A DNA stretch of 64,000 bases from contig JAZGUH010000945.1 in NCBI GenBank assembly GCA_037893225.1, positions 496,001-560,000 on the forward strand, read 5' to 3'. Both the position numbers and the translations under genes were made by a program. The stretch is from Hippasteria phrygiana (lineage: Eukaryota > Echinodermata > Asteroidea > Valvatida > Goniasteridae). The notes beneath the pieces are model-generated. The model had not been told where the DNA came from and did no database searches. It saw only the letters and a list, made by a program, of their open reading frames with translations. Positions within the stretch are counted from its first letter, which is position 1. The number at the start of each line of letters is the position of its first letter. Of this stretch, positions 1 to 10,483 are shown in pieces.

Positions 1-268
1 ATGTCGACTGGTCACACTAGTGAGTGTTTGCGATTTACATGCAACATGCAGCTACGTCACACGCGCATGCAAATGCCACATAGTTTGCGAAATAACCAAG
101 ACGGTCTTAGCGATTTGGCCGTGGCGTGTGTGTGTAGCGAGAGAGCGCTGTCGGCCGGCCGTGCGCGCCGCTAAGGACGTCTTCGAACCAAGACTGTTAA
201 AAATCTTGCAGTCGTTGCCAGTGGTGTGCACACACGGTCCCATTACGAAAGTCCCATGTTCAAAGCAG
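1..268. other. No gene; short terminus-like motif
   Basis: No coding potential is visible; the open frame through here only runs into the neighbouring MITE. Bases 174-197 (GACGTCTTCGAACCAAGACT) resemble the terminus that bounds the inverted-repeat element at 24563-26191, so a fragment of that family may end here. Confidence 0.4.
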
Positions 269-451
269 TTAAGGGCCGGTCACAATGGCCACGATAACGA
301 TAACGAAAACGAAAACGATGCGAATAAACACTCTCTATTGGTGGTGGAACGCGCTCGTATTACACGCGCGAAAATTCCACCAATCAATATTACGTTTATT
401 CTCACCGTTTTCGGTATTGTCGTCGTTGTCGTGGCGGTGACTGGCCCTTTA
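269..451. mobile_element. PIF/Harbinger-like MITE, TTA target duplication
   Basis: The segment folds back on itself. The left end AGGGCCGGTCACAATGGCCA is mirrored by the right end, whose reverse complement starts AGGGCCAGTCACCGCCACGA. Pairing continues inward through GATAACGA/TCGTTGTC-type stretches to a centre near 355-370. The repeats are flanked by TTA at 269-271 and 449-451. A 3-bp TWA duplication plus a G/C-rich terminus is typical of PIF/Harbinger elements. There is no transposase frame inside, so this is a non-autonomous copy of about 177 bp. The 154-codon open frame that crosses it is an artefact. Confidence 0.75.
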
Positions 452-540
452 TGCTATGTGCTTTCTTTGGTTTCATGCGCGTAGGGGAGTTTGTAGCAAA
501 TTTATCTATCGCCGTTTGTGAGTTAGCCACGCCCCTTAAG

Positions 541-1060
541 CCTGGTTTCCATATAGTCGTTATAATCGCCGACAGCGTCGCCGAAGAGTCCCCGATGCAA
601 CGTCGATAAATAGAAACGCTTTATCGGGGACTTTCCCAACATAAACGGCGACAGTCGGCAAAGATCAACCAAGTTCAACTTTGCCGACTGTCGCCGTCGC
701 GTCGTGAGAGTAGGCCCATTCAAATACACGTACTGGCATGCCGTGCATTCAACGATGTCTCTCACCGCTTGAGTGCCACAAATTTGACCCATTTTATCCT
801 TTGACCAAGAAATATGAGCATAAATGTAAGTAGAATAGCTGCCCGTAATTGAAATCTATCGAAATGAAATATCAGTTCAGCTTTCAGAAAAGTGTGAAGT
901 ACCAAAAAACGCCATTTCAGTGAGACATTTTCAAGCATTCGGACGCCATTTTGTTAAAAATGTTCAGCCGAATGACGTCTATAACCGTCTCTGCCCGGAC
1001 GTCTGCGACTTGCCATCTTGCGTGCTGTCGGCGTTCATTGCGATTATATGGAAACCAGGG
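541..1060. mobile_element. Inverted-repeat element, CCTGGTTTCCATAT terminus
   Basis: The left end (CCTGGTTTCCATATAGTCG, 541-559) is matched by the reverse complement of the right end (about 1022-1060). Similarity runs roughly 36 bp inward to a shared CGCCGACAGC block. The interior (about 520 bp total) holds smaller hairpins at 587-632 and 646-696. No convincing target duplication or transposase was found. Superfamily unassigned. Confidence 0.65.
646..696. repeat. Perfect 18-bp hairpin
   Basis: CGGCGACAGTCGGCAAAG (646-663) pairs exactly with 679-696 around a 15-nt loop. It lies inside the 541-1060 element and probably belongs to its fold. Confidence 0.8.
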
Positions 1061-2032
1061 ACGGATTTCACTAAAGAGTCAATTTGCGATCATCGCTATT
1101 CATCCAGCAAACTCATCGCTAGCCGCAAATCCATCGCCGTTGCGATTGCGTCGTTTTTTTCGTTTCACTAAATCCATCGCTGTTGCGATAACGAAATAAA
1201 AAAAGAAATGTATTGTATGTACGAGGCTGATTCACGCAGAGTACACGTGGGAATGTGGTTCGAGCATGCGCAGTTCGCCAAGACCGGATTCCCGCAACAT
1301 GTAACCCATTAATCTCCATTTATAATGGAGATCAATGATGGATGTAACCCGAAACCACATGCGAGCTTGCGATTCGCCCCGCGCGTACTTCACTAGTATA
1401 TGCAACACGTATGCAAAACACTCATTCATAATTTTTCCCGCGAAAGAAACGAACTAAAAAGAAACTTAGTTTTGATTGCATTTTGGAGTTGTTTATGTAA
1501 ATGTGTTTCCCAGCACTTCACAGCCCCTATAGTTCCGGTAATTTTCCCAATAGGCCCCTATGTCATTACAAAGCTGATTTTTTGCTGAGCAAAGGACTTG
1601 TACCCCCCTGTGAATGATCTGACAGGTACTTGCCTCAGAAATACCGTGATGTCCCGAGGTAGTTGTATATAGACACGTCCAGTCGCGAAAAAAACGCAGA
1701 GCTATAAACAGTCAATCGCTTGACTTCTCAAAAGTATCTCGGAACACCCTCTCTCTAGGGCTCGCCTTATTTACAAAACGTCGTCCAACGTATGTGAATA
1801 AAAATGGCGAAAATGTTTTTTGCGATGAAAAATAGACTTTGCGGACACTAATAACGCATCGCAAAATATCAATCGCTAACTTGATTATTTGCGATGAACA
1901 AATTCATCGCAAGTATTAGTGAAATCGTTCTTCAAAATTCATCGCTAAGTTGCGATGGGTTTTGAGTTTAGCGAGCGATTTCGGCATTTGCGATGATCGC
2001 AAAGCGTTAGTGAAATCGGCCCCAGGCTTTAG
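1061..2032. mobile_element. Foldback region with GATTTCACTAA ends and TTGCGATGA motifs
   Basis: The left part (GGATTTCACTAAAG...GCGATCATCGC, 1063-1097) is the imperfect inverse of the right end (GCGATGATCGC...TTAGTGAAATC, about 1992-2025). Copies of TTGCGATGA and its inverse recur at 1085-1180 and 1825-2010. A separate small foldback at 1300-1350 has ATCTCCAT/ATGGAGAT arms and outer GTAACCC arms. No gene was seen. The inner 1400-1820 segment has no recognisable content. Confidence 0.5.
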
Positions 2033-2700
2033 ACAACTTTACACACGTGCAGCACGTTGATGCGATGCGCGAAGCGCGCAGTAGCCGTATTATGGGGAAT
2101 CATTGCATACACGCTCTCTCTGACCGGATGCAGGAGTTGTCTCAGATTTCTGAGACAACTTTGTCCACGTGTGCATGCAGACTTTCGTGTGACCACTTAT
2201 TGCAAAAAGTGGGAAAATAGCTTTTCCCAATTTCCAGCCGCTCGTTATAACGCGTATCTGAATAATGCAGACTCATAATTTTCACAGTCCGAGAATCGGA
2301 AAAACTTAAAGAAATATAAACAGAACAAACTACGCTAAACGGGCTTGGCCAATGTGTTGCAAACAAAATTAGTATAATGAAAACGTGATGGGCCGGTTAA
2401 GCGTTTGCGTTAAATTTGACGTGTATTCGCGTACTGCGTTTCAAGGAACAGGGCGCACATGCGGCCGAATAATGTGCGTATTTGCAATGTGTTTTGTTTG
2501 TCCAAGATTTGGAATATCATGTGATGTTCAACAGATGCTACGATTGGATAATGGTCATGAACGGCGATAGGTCAATTCTAGGCCAACCTCGTTACCATGG
2601 GCACGATCTTGCGGCGCCATGTTTTCCCACCATGCCTTGCTCGAGTGAAGGAACGCACACGCGCCCATGGAGTCGAGGATGATTCTAGGCATACAGTACA

Positions 2701-2950
2701 GGGCCCAATTTCATGGCTCTGCTAACCACAGCTTTCCGTGCTTACGATCACCATTTTGCGCTAACAGCGCTAGCGGAAAAATTCTGCGCTAACCCTGTAA
2801 GCACAGAATCCTTAGTTACGGGATGTACGCTTGCTCAGGAGCCAAAATCACCCGCTAACGCGTGAAATACGCTTGCCGTAACCACAACATTTTCTGCTAC
2901 AGTAAGCGGGGATTTTCGCTAACGGTAAGCAGAGCCATGAAATTGGGCCC
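2701..2950. mobile_element. MITE with perfect 23-bp inverted ends (GGGCCCAATTTCAT family)
   Basis: The first 23 bases (starting GGGCCCAATTTCATGGCTC) are the exact reverse complement of 2928-2950. The interior has weaker pairing between repeated GCTAAC/GTTAGC-type words. Related copies lie at 34846-34992 and 47180-47378. About 250 bp, no coding capacity, no clear target duplication. The intact termini suggest this is the youngest of the three copies. Confidence 0.8.
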
Positions 2951-3189
2951 AGGAGTCAGCTATGAGTTTCAGGGATGTGCGTTTTTGTTGTTCGCACAAG
3001 TAAGGCCGAAAATGCAGTTGCAATTTCCATTAGACGCAGTAAAACAAATCAATTTGCCCCCCCTCCCCCCCTCAAATTGTTTGTTTAGCACAAGCTGATG
3101 ATTCAACACTTTGTCCAGTCCGAGCTCTGCATGCATATATTTTAATACGCCCGAAACAACCGGGTATTCTGTCATTTTGATGGAAGTCC

Positions 3190-3412
3190 GCATATCAAGT
3201 TTCAGTTCAGTGCTGTCCTCAAGAAGGCATTACATTTAGGGCTCAAAATTTCCAGTCTCACTCATTTCGGATAGGTGCAGCCACAACAGCGTATGACTTG
3301 GGGGTTCCCTTCCCCAACATTCAGGACTTGGGCCGCTGGCGCTCACAAGCAGTGCTTTCATATATCCGTCCGCATGTTTCACATCCAGGTTCACGTCCTA
3401 CTGGATAGTTTC
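3190..3412 (+). pseudogene. Tyrosine recombinase C-terminus of a YR retroelement (relic)
   Basis: One frame reads FSAVLKKALHLGLKI. After a frameshift near 3255 the next reads SHSFRIGAATTAYDLG, then LGRWRSQAVLSYIRP, and stops at about 3410. HxxR in HSFRIG, the GRW block and the Tyr in SYIRP are the C-terminal catalytic signature of phage-type tyrosine recombinases as found in DIRS/Ngaro/Crypton-class elements. In the full protein this domain cuts and joins DNA during integration. The N-terminal half is absent upstream. It is followed within 40 bp on the same strand by an SGNH-hydrolase frame, the order expected at the 3' end of Ngaro-like retrotransposons. Not functional: truncated and frameshifted. 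Confidence 0.8.
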
Positions 3413-3448
3413 ATGCAGTTTTTTCTTACAGTTTCGATTTCCTTTGCA

Positions 3449-3995
3449 TGATTAGGTTCTGCAACGGTTTGGATAGTTGGGGACTCACTCGTTCGTCGTG
3501 CTCGTCGACCACTGGGTGTTCCTGTACAAATTTTCTGGAATGGCAGGGGTGGGGCCGGTTTGTGTGACCTCCCTGATATGTTGCGCTCCATGAGGTCTCC
3601 TCCCCCAGCTGTTTTAATTGTACACTTGGGAAGTAATGATTTAGTTCGTTCTGACCTATTTCAAATTAGGCAGAGAATCACATATTTCATGCAATTTTGT
3701 GTGCAGTCTTACCCCATACTTTAGTTGTGTGGTCCGCCATTTTGCCAAGACTATTTTATTTTGGGGTCAATGATCAAAGTGCATTGGAGCTCACCCGCCG
3801 CGCTCTATTTATAGGTGGGCACGGTCCCCATGCAAGCATTTTGGGGTTTCCTTTTTACCCCATGACAAATTTCATTGGAAAAATCATGCCCTGTTCCATC
3901 GAGATGGGGTTCACCTAAATGATGCGGGTACGGGCATATTGCTGTCGGACTTTGTGGCCGGCACTGCGTCTCACATTCAGTAAGTGGCTGCGATG
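3449..3995 (+). pseudogene. SGNH/GDSL hydrolase-like ORF of a YR retroelement (relic)
   Basis: The first frame has the block I serine motif (VGDSLVRRA, about 3476-3502) and then VHLGSNDLVRSD (about 3618-3653), matching the GxND block. It hits a stop at 3721-3723. The adjacent frame continues with VVWSAILPRLFYFG and ALELTRRALF. A further shift gives LFHRDGVHLNDAGTGILLSD (about 3890-3950), which carries the DxxH block. Thus Ser, Asn, Asp and His positions can all be seen across three frames, but the reading frame is broken at least twice. SGNH-hydrolase ORFs are known as an accessory ORF in Ngaro/DIRS-like retrotransposons; their role there is not settled. Together with the recombinase remnant just upstream, this is read as one dead element. 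Confidence 0.75.
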
Positions 3996-4337
3996 CAGAG
4001 CGTTATGTGACTCCTGTCAGATGAGGTTTGACTAAATAGTTGAAAAGTTGTCTTCCTCTTGTTGGGGCGCGCTGTGCGCGTGTGGCGTTTGAAACAGGAG
4101 TAGAAGACTCATTTCCTTATACACACATGATTTGTTATTGTTGCTATGGCTATTGTTACTAATGTTGATAATTGCTCTGTAATACAGTGTGATGTTAAAA
4201 GTGTAAGGGAACAGCCACTCCCTCTGTTGTACCGTAAGGGGTTAGTTGTATGTATGTCCCATATTACAACCATGGCTGTTGCTAAAAAAATGATGACATA
4301 ATTGCATGTGCTTCTATGATTCTGGCATGATTAGCCA

Positions 4338-4460
4338 GTGGGCCTGATTGGGCCTTGGGCCTGGGAGCCCATTCATTGACATTTGACCTGATTATAGCCG
4401 GCGGGCCTGATTAGCCCTGGGGCCTGGGAGTCCATTTTCAGTTGGCCTGTTGAGGCCTTT
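4338..4460 (+). repeat. Two degenerate ~60-bp direct repeats
   Basis: The block GGGCCTGATTGGGCCTTGGG followed by CCTGGGAGCCCATT recurs with changes about 60 bp later (GGGCCTGATTAGCCCTGGGG, CCTGGGAGTCCATT). Position 3' of the YR-element relic means it could be part of that element's terminal repeats; this is inference. An AATAAA follows at about 4566. Confidence 0.45.
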
Positions 4461-4672
4461 GTTTGTTGATGCCCTGGGTGGCCATACATTGTGTACTTTA
4501 TACCTGCTTTACATCTTGTTGATGCCAGCTTGCCCTCATCATTTTGGTATCTGGCACAAGTTTGGAATAAAACAGAAAAGCTGTGACTAAACAACAAAAA
4601 TTGGTTTGGAACATATCCGTCCTTTTAATGAGTCCAAGTATAAAAGTGGTTGAAACCCCGAAGACCTTCGTG

Positions 4673-4712
4673 GAGCGCTAGAATACCGCAGTATACCGCA
4701 GTTCTAGCGCTC
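4673..4712. repeat. 11-bp hairpin around a duplicated TACCGCAG
   Basis: GAGCGCTAGAA (4673-4683, one mismatch-free arm) pairs with TTCTAGCGCTC (4702-4712). The loop contains two direct copies of TACCGCAG. No function is assigned. Confidence 0.6.
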
Positions 4713-4945
4713 TAGTCACTAGAGCTACTAATACTGAATAGAACTTGAAACATCGTGCACATACGGGTTATATATTAGGTGTCGAAAATGTTGCCCAGTT
4801 GCTTTTATTTTTAACGATGATTCTAAATTATTTATACACAATCCGACTGAAGCACGTCAGTTACTTTTCGAGCTCTGTTTTGACGCTCAGAAGTCATTTC
4901 ATTCATGGGCGGTCAAGCCTTACGGACTCCCGTTTTGTGACTGGA

Positions 4946-4962
4946 GGGGGGGGGGGGGGGGG
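4946..4962 (+). repeat. G17 homopolymer
   Basis: An uninterrupted run of 17 G. It makes a long glycine stretch in one spurious frame. Confidence 0.9.
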
Positions 4963-5004
4963 CTCCGTCTTATGACGTCACATTTGCTGCCCCCAGTGAC
5001 GACT

Positions 5005-5052
5005 TTATTTATCTATTTATTTAATTAATTAATTAATTAATTAATTAATATA
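5005..5052 (+). repeat. TTTA/TTAA microsatellite
   Basis: Tetranucleotide run, first TTTA-type units and then seven or so TTAA units. Confidence 0.9.
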
Positions 5053-5149
5053 TTTAAACTTATTTATACACGGTAACCATTCAACCAAGGTTGTTTTTTA
5101 AGGGGCCGTGTTGCATAAAATTAAACAATACACAAAATAAAAACAGTAA

Positions 5150-5485
5150 GGCGAAATAAAAAAACATGTTTCGCGTCCCCGCCCGCTTCCTTTTTGGAGG
5201 CCGCTTGGATTTTTTAACATTTTTACCACAGAAAAATTATGTATAAAAAAATAAGAATGTCAACCAGTCAATCGGAAAATTAATACTTGCTGATACGGTG
5301 CTACAAACATACTAAAAACACTTTAAATATGTTCAGTTCTCTTGTCCAACATGTCTCTTTCATTTTTAATGCGTCTTTGAACAGGGAAACACCAACGGTA
5401 TCTTGAAAAAAAAAAAAAAAGAGAAAGCCCCTCTTCCTCCTTTTTTTGAAAACCCGGACGTGAAACATGTTTTTTTTACTCGGCC
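5150..5485 (-). mobile_element. Harbinger-like MITE, copy A of a four-copy family
   Basis: The left end GGCGAAATAAAAAAACATG matches the inverse of the right end (GGCCGAGTAAAAAAAACATG). Both are followed inward by a TTTC-CGTCC block of about 30 bp, and TAA flanks both sides (5147-5149 and 5486-5488). Copies B, C and D of the same family are at 16908-17254, 32587-32900 and 48387-48912, where left flanks read TTA, TTA and TCA. Subterminal GGGCGGGGACG is shared. No transposase is present. A TWA target is characteristic of PIF/Harbinger elements. Confidence 0.7.
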
Positions 5486-5589
5486 TAATTTAAATCATAT
5501 TTCAAACAAACTGAAACATTAAGAGGGTGTGCAACATAAGAACGAAAACTTAAATAAAAGGCAGCATTTGTAAAATAATTTGGGAGGCT

Positions 5590-6513
5590 AATCATCCTTA
5601 CTCGCAGCTGGGATGCTGAATTGCGAAGGACGGAAGCAGTAAGTACAGGGATAACATATTTTTCAACATGATGGAGTTAAAGACATTTGCATTTTAAAAC
5701 ATTTGCACCTCTGTAACTAAAACTTCGTTTAAGAGACTCTGCTTTTGGCTTTGGGATTGAAACACACAGATTACTTCTCCTCAATGCATAGCTTGAGTGG
5801 ACGATGTTAAATTTGTCAGTTAAGTATTGTGGCACATGATTATTGATAATATTGTACATCATGATGGCATCGTGCTGACGTCTTTTAGCATTGAGAGGAA
5901 TCCAATTGAGCTCTTTGAAGTTGACACTACTTGGAACACTCCAGTCAACATTTCTGATAATGCCGGCGCTTCTGTCTTGGAGCTTTTGCAGCTATGCTTG
6001 GAGTATAACCCCACAGTTTCCCCACACAACGTCACAGTAATTGAAGTGTGAGGAAACGATGGTATTGTACAAAACATTGCGGGTACTCTGGGGGATTATA
6101 TTTGTTGACTTCTTTAATAACATGGATACCTGAAAGAACTTTTTTCCCGCACATGATCAATGTGTTCACTCCAAGAAAGATTTTTGTCTATAATGACTCC
6201 GAGATGTTTACATTTCTTTACTTTATTTAGTGGCATCCCATTAATTATAATATTTATATCATCATCTGGCAAATTACGAAGTCATTATTTGGTACCAAGC
6301 AGAATGACTTCCGTCTTGTTAACATTTAGACTAAGTTTATTTTTGTTTAGCCAAGCTGTGACATTGATAAGATCGTCATTGATTACCTTGACAACAAGAT
6401 CGTTGATATCTTTGCTTGCATAATATAGGTTGTATCATCTGCATACATGCTGACCTTACAATTGGAAACACAGTTATGAAAGTCATTAATGTATATAATA
6501 AACTAGTCTTGGT
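5590..6513 (-). pseudogene. LINE reverse transcriptase, C-terminal half (relic)
   Basis: Reading the minus strand from 6513, the frames give YIYINDF, then MYADDTTY (catalytic YADD at 6434-6445), WLNKNKLSLNVNKTEVILLG, CKHLGVIIDKNLSWSEHID, and finally IINNHVPQYLTDKFNIVHSS with SFSYRGANVL near 5700. These blocks, in order, are the palm, thumb and C-terminal region of CR1/L2/jockey-like non-LTR retrotransposon RTs. At least three frameshifts and several stops break it. The 5' side ends abruptly at about 6513, as expected of a 5'-truncated LINE insertion, although a sequence resembling the 24563-26191 terminus starts at 6505 and may have cut it. Confidence 0.8.
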
Positions 6514-7984
6514 TCAAAACGATAGTGATCGATAATGGATCGTGTAGCGTCGCGTTTGTTCGTTCCATGCAGTGCGCCCTGACGGTACGATTAGACCAAC
6601 TCATGGGCTCGCACTATGGTCTTGGGAATCCTGCAAAATGTGGGCGCGGCTGCAATATGCAAATGAGTTTGTTGTGTTAATATTCATAACATTCGAACAA
6701 CATGGCGCTTCATGCGTCGGCGACCCCATGACATCATACGCAGCGATAGTGTCTGGTTTGTGGGAAGAAACCGAAAATTGTATGTATACACGAGTGGGTT
6801 AGGCTATACGAGAGAGGACTTGGGACAATGGGAGATTAGGGATAACAATGACACCGAGGATTTGGGCCGAGTCCTCGGGAGAATTTCGTGTACAAACCTT
6901 ATATGGGAGCTGTTCGGAAAAAGATAAAGTACAAACAAAGGGAACAAAAGAAGGGTTCCATTCATGGTCCTCATAAGTATAGGAAAACGCACATGCTAGC
7001 GCGCGTAGCCGAGTACTTTATACTAGGATCTTTGGAAGGAACAAATAACATGCAAAACATATTTCTGTTAAATATACGTGACATTGATGGTTTTATTGGG
7101 GATATCGTTGGGGATTATACTTCTGCATCACGTGTGTGATTCATGTCACAAGTAATACTCAAAGCACTGTCGAGAATCACGGACGCAAGCATTTTTCAAA
7201 GTGAAATTCGTACTCTGAAATTGAGTTCAATAATTTTATATGGTTTATGATGGTTTTAAATATCCCTATTTCCATTTATATTTTCCCCAACCACTCTTTC
7301 CTACGTATTGCCCCAACCTCTCTAGCTCATGTGAGATTCGCCATAACCTAGCTATATAGAGCTCAGTGGAATTTTCAAGCTAAGCTTGAGTCGTGACCCC
7401 GATTGTAGACAGAACTTGGCTCCCGGACTGCACGAACTCCCGTCCTCGATCGACTGCTAAAAAGGGCCTCGGGGGCTTGCTAAAAGCAAACGAATTATAA
7501 TACTGGCCCTGAGCGTCCTTCTTCAGCACCTCGTTGGTCAGGCTTTATCCGACAAAGCCACTTGAGAGGTTTTGTCATGTATGATACTTCTGGGGCTGCG
7601 ACGAGTGATTTGAAAATTGGAGGCGAAGTTGTTTTGAAATCAAAACAGAGAGGCACATGTTCAAAAATTTAGTGAAAAGCACAAACCCTTCAATTCCTGC
7701 ATGGATGAACACACGAAACGGTCGTTCCCAGTCACAGTTGCTTGTAAATAATTGTGCGACTCGGATAATCGCATATCGCGCGCTCGGGTGACGTGACAGT
7801 ATGGCTAGCCGGGCCGCATAATTTATTTTCCTAGGAAGGTTAGGGGCAATTATCATAAATGGGCGTATCTAGACCGCTATTACCTTCATGCATATTCATG
7901 ATTAAGTTAATTTATATAATAAGCATCGCACGCATCATTCAGACAACTATTATGAGGTTGAAGTAAAAATATTTGGTCGAGCTA
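6514..7984. other. No recognisable feature
   Basis: Scattered short open frames only. None carries a motif I recognise. No long inverted or tandem repeat was seen apart from a 15-bp inverted repeat, TCAAGCTAAGCTTGA, near 7376. Confidence 0.5.
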
Positions 7985-8053
7985 CTGTTGTGGCTCATCA
8001 TCATTTCGATCTCGATCGACCATCCTCCTCGGTGATAGAGACAGCTGGTGGTA

Positions 8054-8183
8054 TTACTTCCTGGTAGTATAGGTTCTCCAGACAATCCTTTCATTCATGA
8101 TGGTTTTCAACTCGGAGACGTTTTCGATTTCTGTATCTTCTAGTAAGACTCGCAGATAGGTTTGTTGCCGTGAGCCAGTGGTA
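8054..8183 (-). pseudogene. C-terminal tail of the RTE-like LINE ORF
   Basis: Reads GSRQQTYLRVLLEDTEIEN, VSELKTIMNERIVWRTYTTR and stop. It is the direct continuation of ANKFILWEPKHGT on the other side of the 8184-8509 MITE. Removing that element and one TA copy restores one reading frame across the junction. Confidence 0.8.
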
Positions 8184-8509
8184 CACCTGTAAAAACCAAC
8201 GGCTAACACTTTTTGAACACTTCAACGCGTTAATATTAATACTTTACACGTAAATGTATAGGAGGCGTTGTACGCGATTAACACTAAAACACGTTTAAAT
8301 AGGCGTTGGTGTTAATGATTATTAACATTCTAAAGTATTAATATCTACCTAAATTAACACCTCAAGCGTTGATAATCATCAAAACCAACGCCTATTTAAA
8401 CGTGTTTTAGTGTTAATCGCGTGCAACGCCTCCTATACCTTTACGTGTAAAATATTAATATTAACGCGTTGAAGTGTTAAAAAAGTGTTAGCCGTTGGTT
8501 TATACAGTG
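8184..8509. mobile_element. Tc1/mariner-like MITE (foldback) with TA duplication
   Basis: An almost perfect 326-bp foldback. The left end CACCTGTAAAAACCAACGGC is the inverse of the right end (reverse complement CACTGTATAAACCAACGGC), and pairing runs over 100 bp per arm. TA flanks it at 8182-8183 and 8510-8511. The TA target and CACTG-type terminus fit Tc1/mariner-derived MITEs. It sits inside the coding sequence of the RTE-like LINE, so it inserted after that LINE. Confidence 0.85.
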
Positions 8510-8511
8510 TA

Positions 8512-9613
8512 CCGTGCTTTGGTTCCCAGAGTATGAATTTGTTAGCTGCCTCGTCTTGATGGCGATGGTAGTGGCCTGCTGCGCGTAGGCTGCGCTGTCT
8601 GACTTTTGTGGATATCTTAGGAATATCACCGTAAAGTTGTTGGTTAGTTACCGGTATCTTCTGCGTCCAGGTTATATCAAAGACAGCTCCGAGGAGTCTG
8701 GTATAACAGCCATCCAAGCTTTTTTCCAACTGTTTGGTAAGGGTCCATGTTACGGAGCCGTAGAGTAAAATTGGTTCAACCAATATCTGAAAAACTTTGA
8801 TCTTTGTTTGATTAGAGAGTTTTGATTTCCAGATCGTTTGTGCAGTTTGTTGATGGCATGCCATGTCTGGCCTTGTCTTACATGAATGTCTTGTTTGGTG
8901 GTTGCAATCCAGGCTCCCAAGTATTTGAAATCAGTGACTAGTTGAAGTGTGTTACCATTCATGGGTTTAAGTGTTGAATCAGCTGATTGATTGAAGCTCA
9001 TATATTGTGTCTTCTTGGCATTGATTTTGAGTCCAACCTTCTCCGCTTCCTTTTCAAGTACTAGTAGAAGCTCTTGTGCTTGCTCGATCGTATCTGAGAG
9101 AAGTGCCAAGTCGTCAGCAAAATCCAGGTCAGTAATTGTCTCCTTCCCAATTCTCCTGGATTGCCTTGGTTTGATTGTAAATCCAAGTTCTTGGGTCTTA
9201 TCAGTAGGGAGGGCTTGACGAAGGCAGTAGTCTAATACTACGATGAAAAGAAGGGAAGAGAGTGTATCACCCTGTAATACTCCTGCTTGGATTTCAAACT
9301 CTTTTGTCTCTCCATCAGGTGAGATGATTTTGGCAAATGTGGATTCGTACGTGCATTCTATGGCTGCAATTATTTTAGGTGGAATCCCATAGGCTGAATA
9401 GATTTTGCACATCTTCCCCCTGTGTATGCTGTCAAAAGCTTTACGAAAGTCAACAAAGGTCAGTACTGCAGGTAATTTTCGCGCCTGAATTCCTTCCAAC
9501 ATACGTCGTATGGCCAATATCTGTCCAACAGTTCCCCTTTCTTTACGAAAGCCATTTTGGTTATATCTAAGCAGTGGGTCGACATGGTCTCGGATACGGT
9601 TCAACAGCATTCT
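8512..9613 (-). pseudogene. RTE-like LINE reverse transcriptase, palm to thumb
   Basis: The longest clean frame in the window (286 codons, 8750-9610) begins after a one-base frameshift at about 9613. Visible RT blocks: NQNGFRKERGTVGQILAIRR, VDFRKAFDSIHR (block A), AGVLQGDTLSSLLF (block B), and DLDFADDLALLSDT with FADD at 9110-9121 (block C). Then come VGLKINAKKTQYMSFNQ, FKYLGAW and, in a second frame after a shift near 8845, KIKVFQILVEPILLYGSVTW and CYTRLLGAVFDITW. The catalytic aspartates are present. The protein would copy element RNA at the nicked target. Confidence 0.9.
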
Positions 9614-9615
9614 GT

Positions 9616-10483
9616 TTATGTCTTGCTAATGATGGATGTCAGACTGATGCCTCTATAGTTTTCTGGGTTAATTAGGTCACCTGTCTTTGGAATGGGAATG
9701 ATGTTGATTTTGTTCCATTGTTCTGGTCGGCAATTTCCATTGAATGCTTCATTGCAGAAATGAAGAATGATATCTTGAATATTACAGTGTTTAATGACTG
9801 ATGCAGCAGGTATTCCATCCTCCCCACAGGTTTTGCAATTTTTGAGTTGGCTGATTGCCTTCCAAAGTTCATCCATATCGAATGGATCTGTGCAAATTGG
9901 TAGTGCTTCATATACTTGTATGTTTTCATCTGCATTAGATACAGTGGGAGGGTTGCCAAGAAGATCTTTAAAAGTATTATACCAGTTGTCAAGCCTTTCT
10001 TGTTGAGTTCTGCCTTTCACTTGTCCCTCTGACTCCTTTCCTTCCGGTTAGGTTGTTTATAGCTCTCCAGGATGATGATATATTTCCTACATTACTCTCT
10101 GCTTTGATTTCATCCATTTTTCTGTCAATAAAATCTTGATTAGCCAGTAAGTATGCCTTGTCCATTTCCTCTTTTGCCTTGTTAAGGGATTCTCTTGTTT
10201 CCGGTGTGCTCTGCAGTGTGTTTAATTCTGACACTTTTTGGAGTTCTGTTCTTGCAACAGTTACTCTATCATCTTCACTCGCTATTAATAGTTTCCTGTC
10301 TCTCTTCCGTTTTGGTAAAAGCTTGCTGGCTGTATCTCTAACTGTCTGCACGAGGCAGTTATACTCTGATGTTATATTTTGTTCTATTTCTAACTTCAAG
10401 AGTGTATTGACTTTGAAGTTCACTATCCTGTACAAGTGCTGTCCAATCATGTCTAACTCTATTGCTTTGTTTTTTGTTTGCAC
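9616..10483 (-). pseudogene. RTE-like LINE linker and RT N-terminal region
   Basis: Two frames. 9989-10483 carries a basic, helical linker (LLPKRKRDRKLLIASEDD, SSWRAINNLTGRKG). 9616-10020 carries the RT entry blocks (NWYNTFKDLLGNPP, GEDGIPAASVIKH, PIPKTGDLINPENYRGISLT). PENYRGISL is the hallmark block of non-LTR RTs. The frames are offset by an indel near 10010. Confidence 0.85.

Noticed and set aside
20..484. 154-codon open frame with a hydrophobic C-terminus
   Set aside because: It crosses the Harbinger-like MITE at 269-451; the hydrophobic stretch comes from the inverted repeat arm.
2135..2160. Hairpin AGTTGTCTCAG-ATTT-CTGAGACAACT as a terminator
   Set aside because: No gene precedes it and rho-independent terminators do not apply in this genome; kept only as a chance or repeat-derived hairpin.
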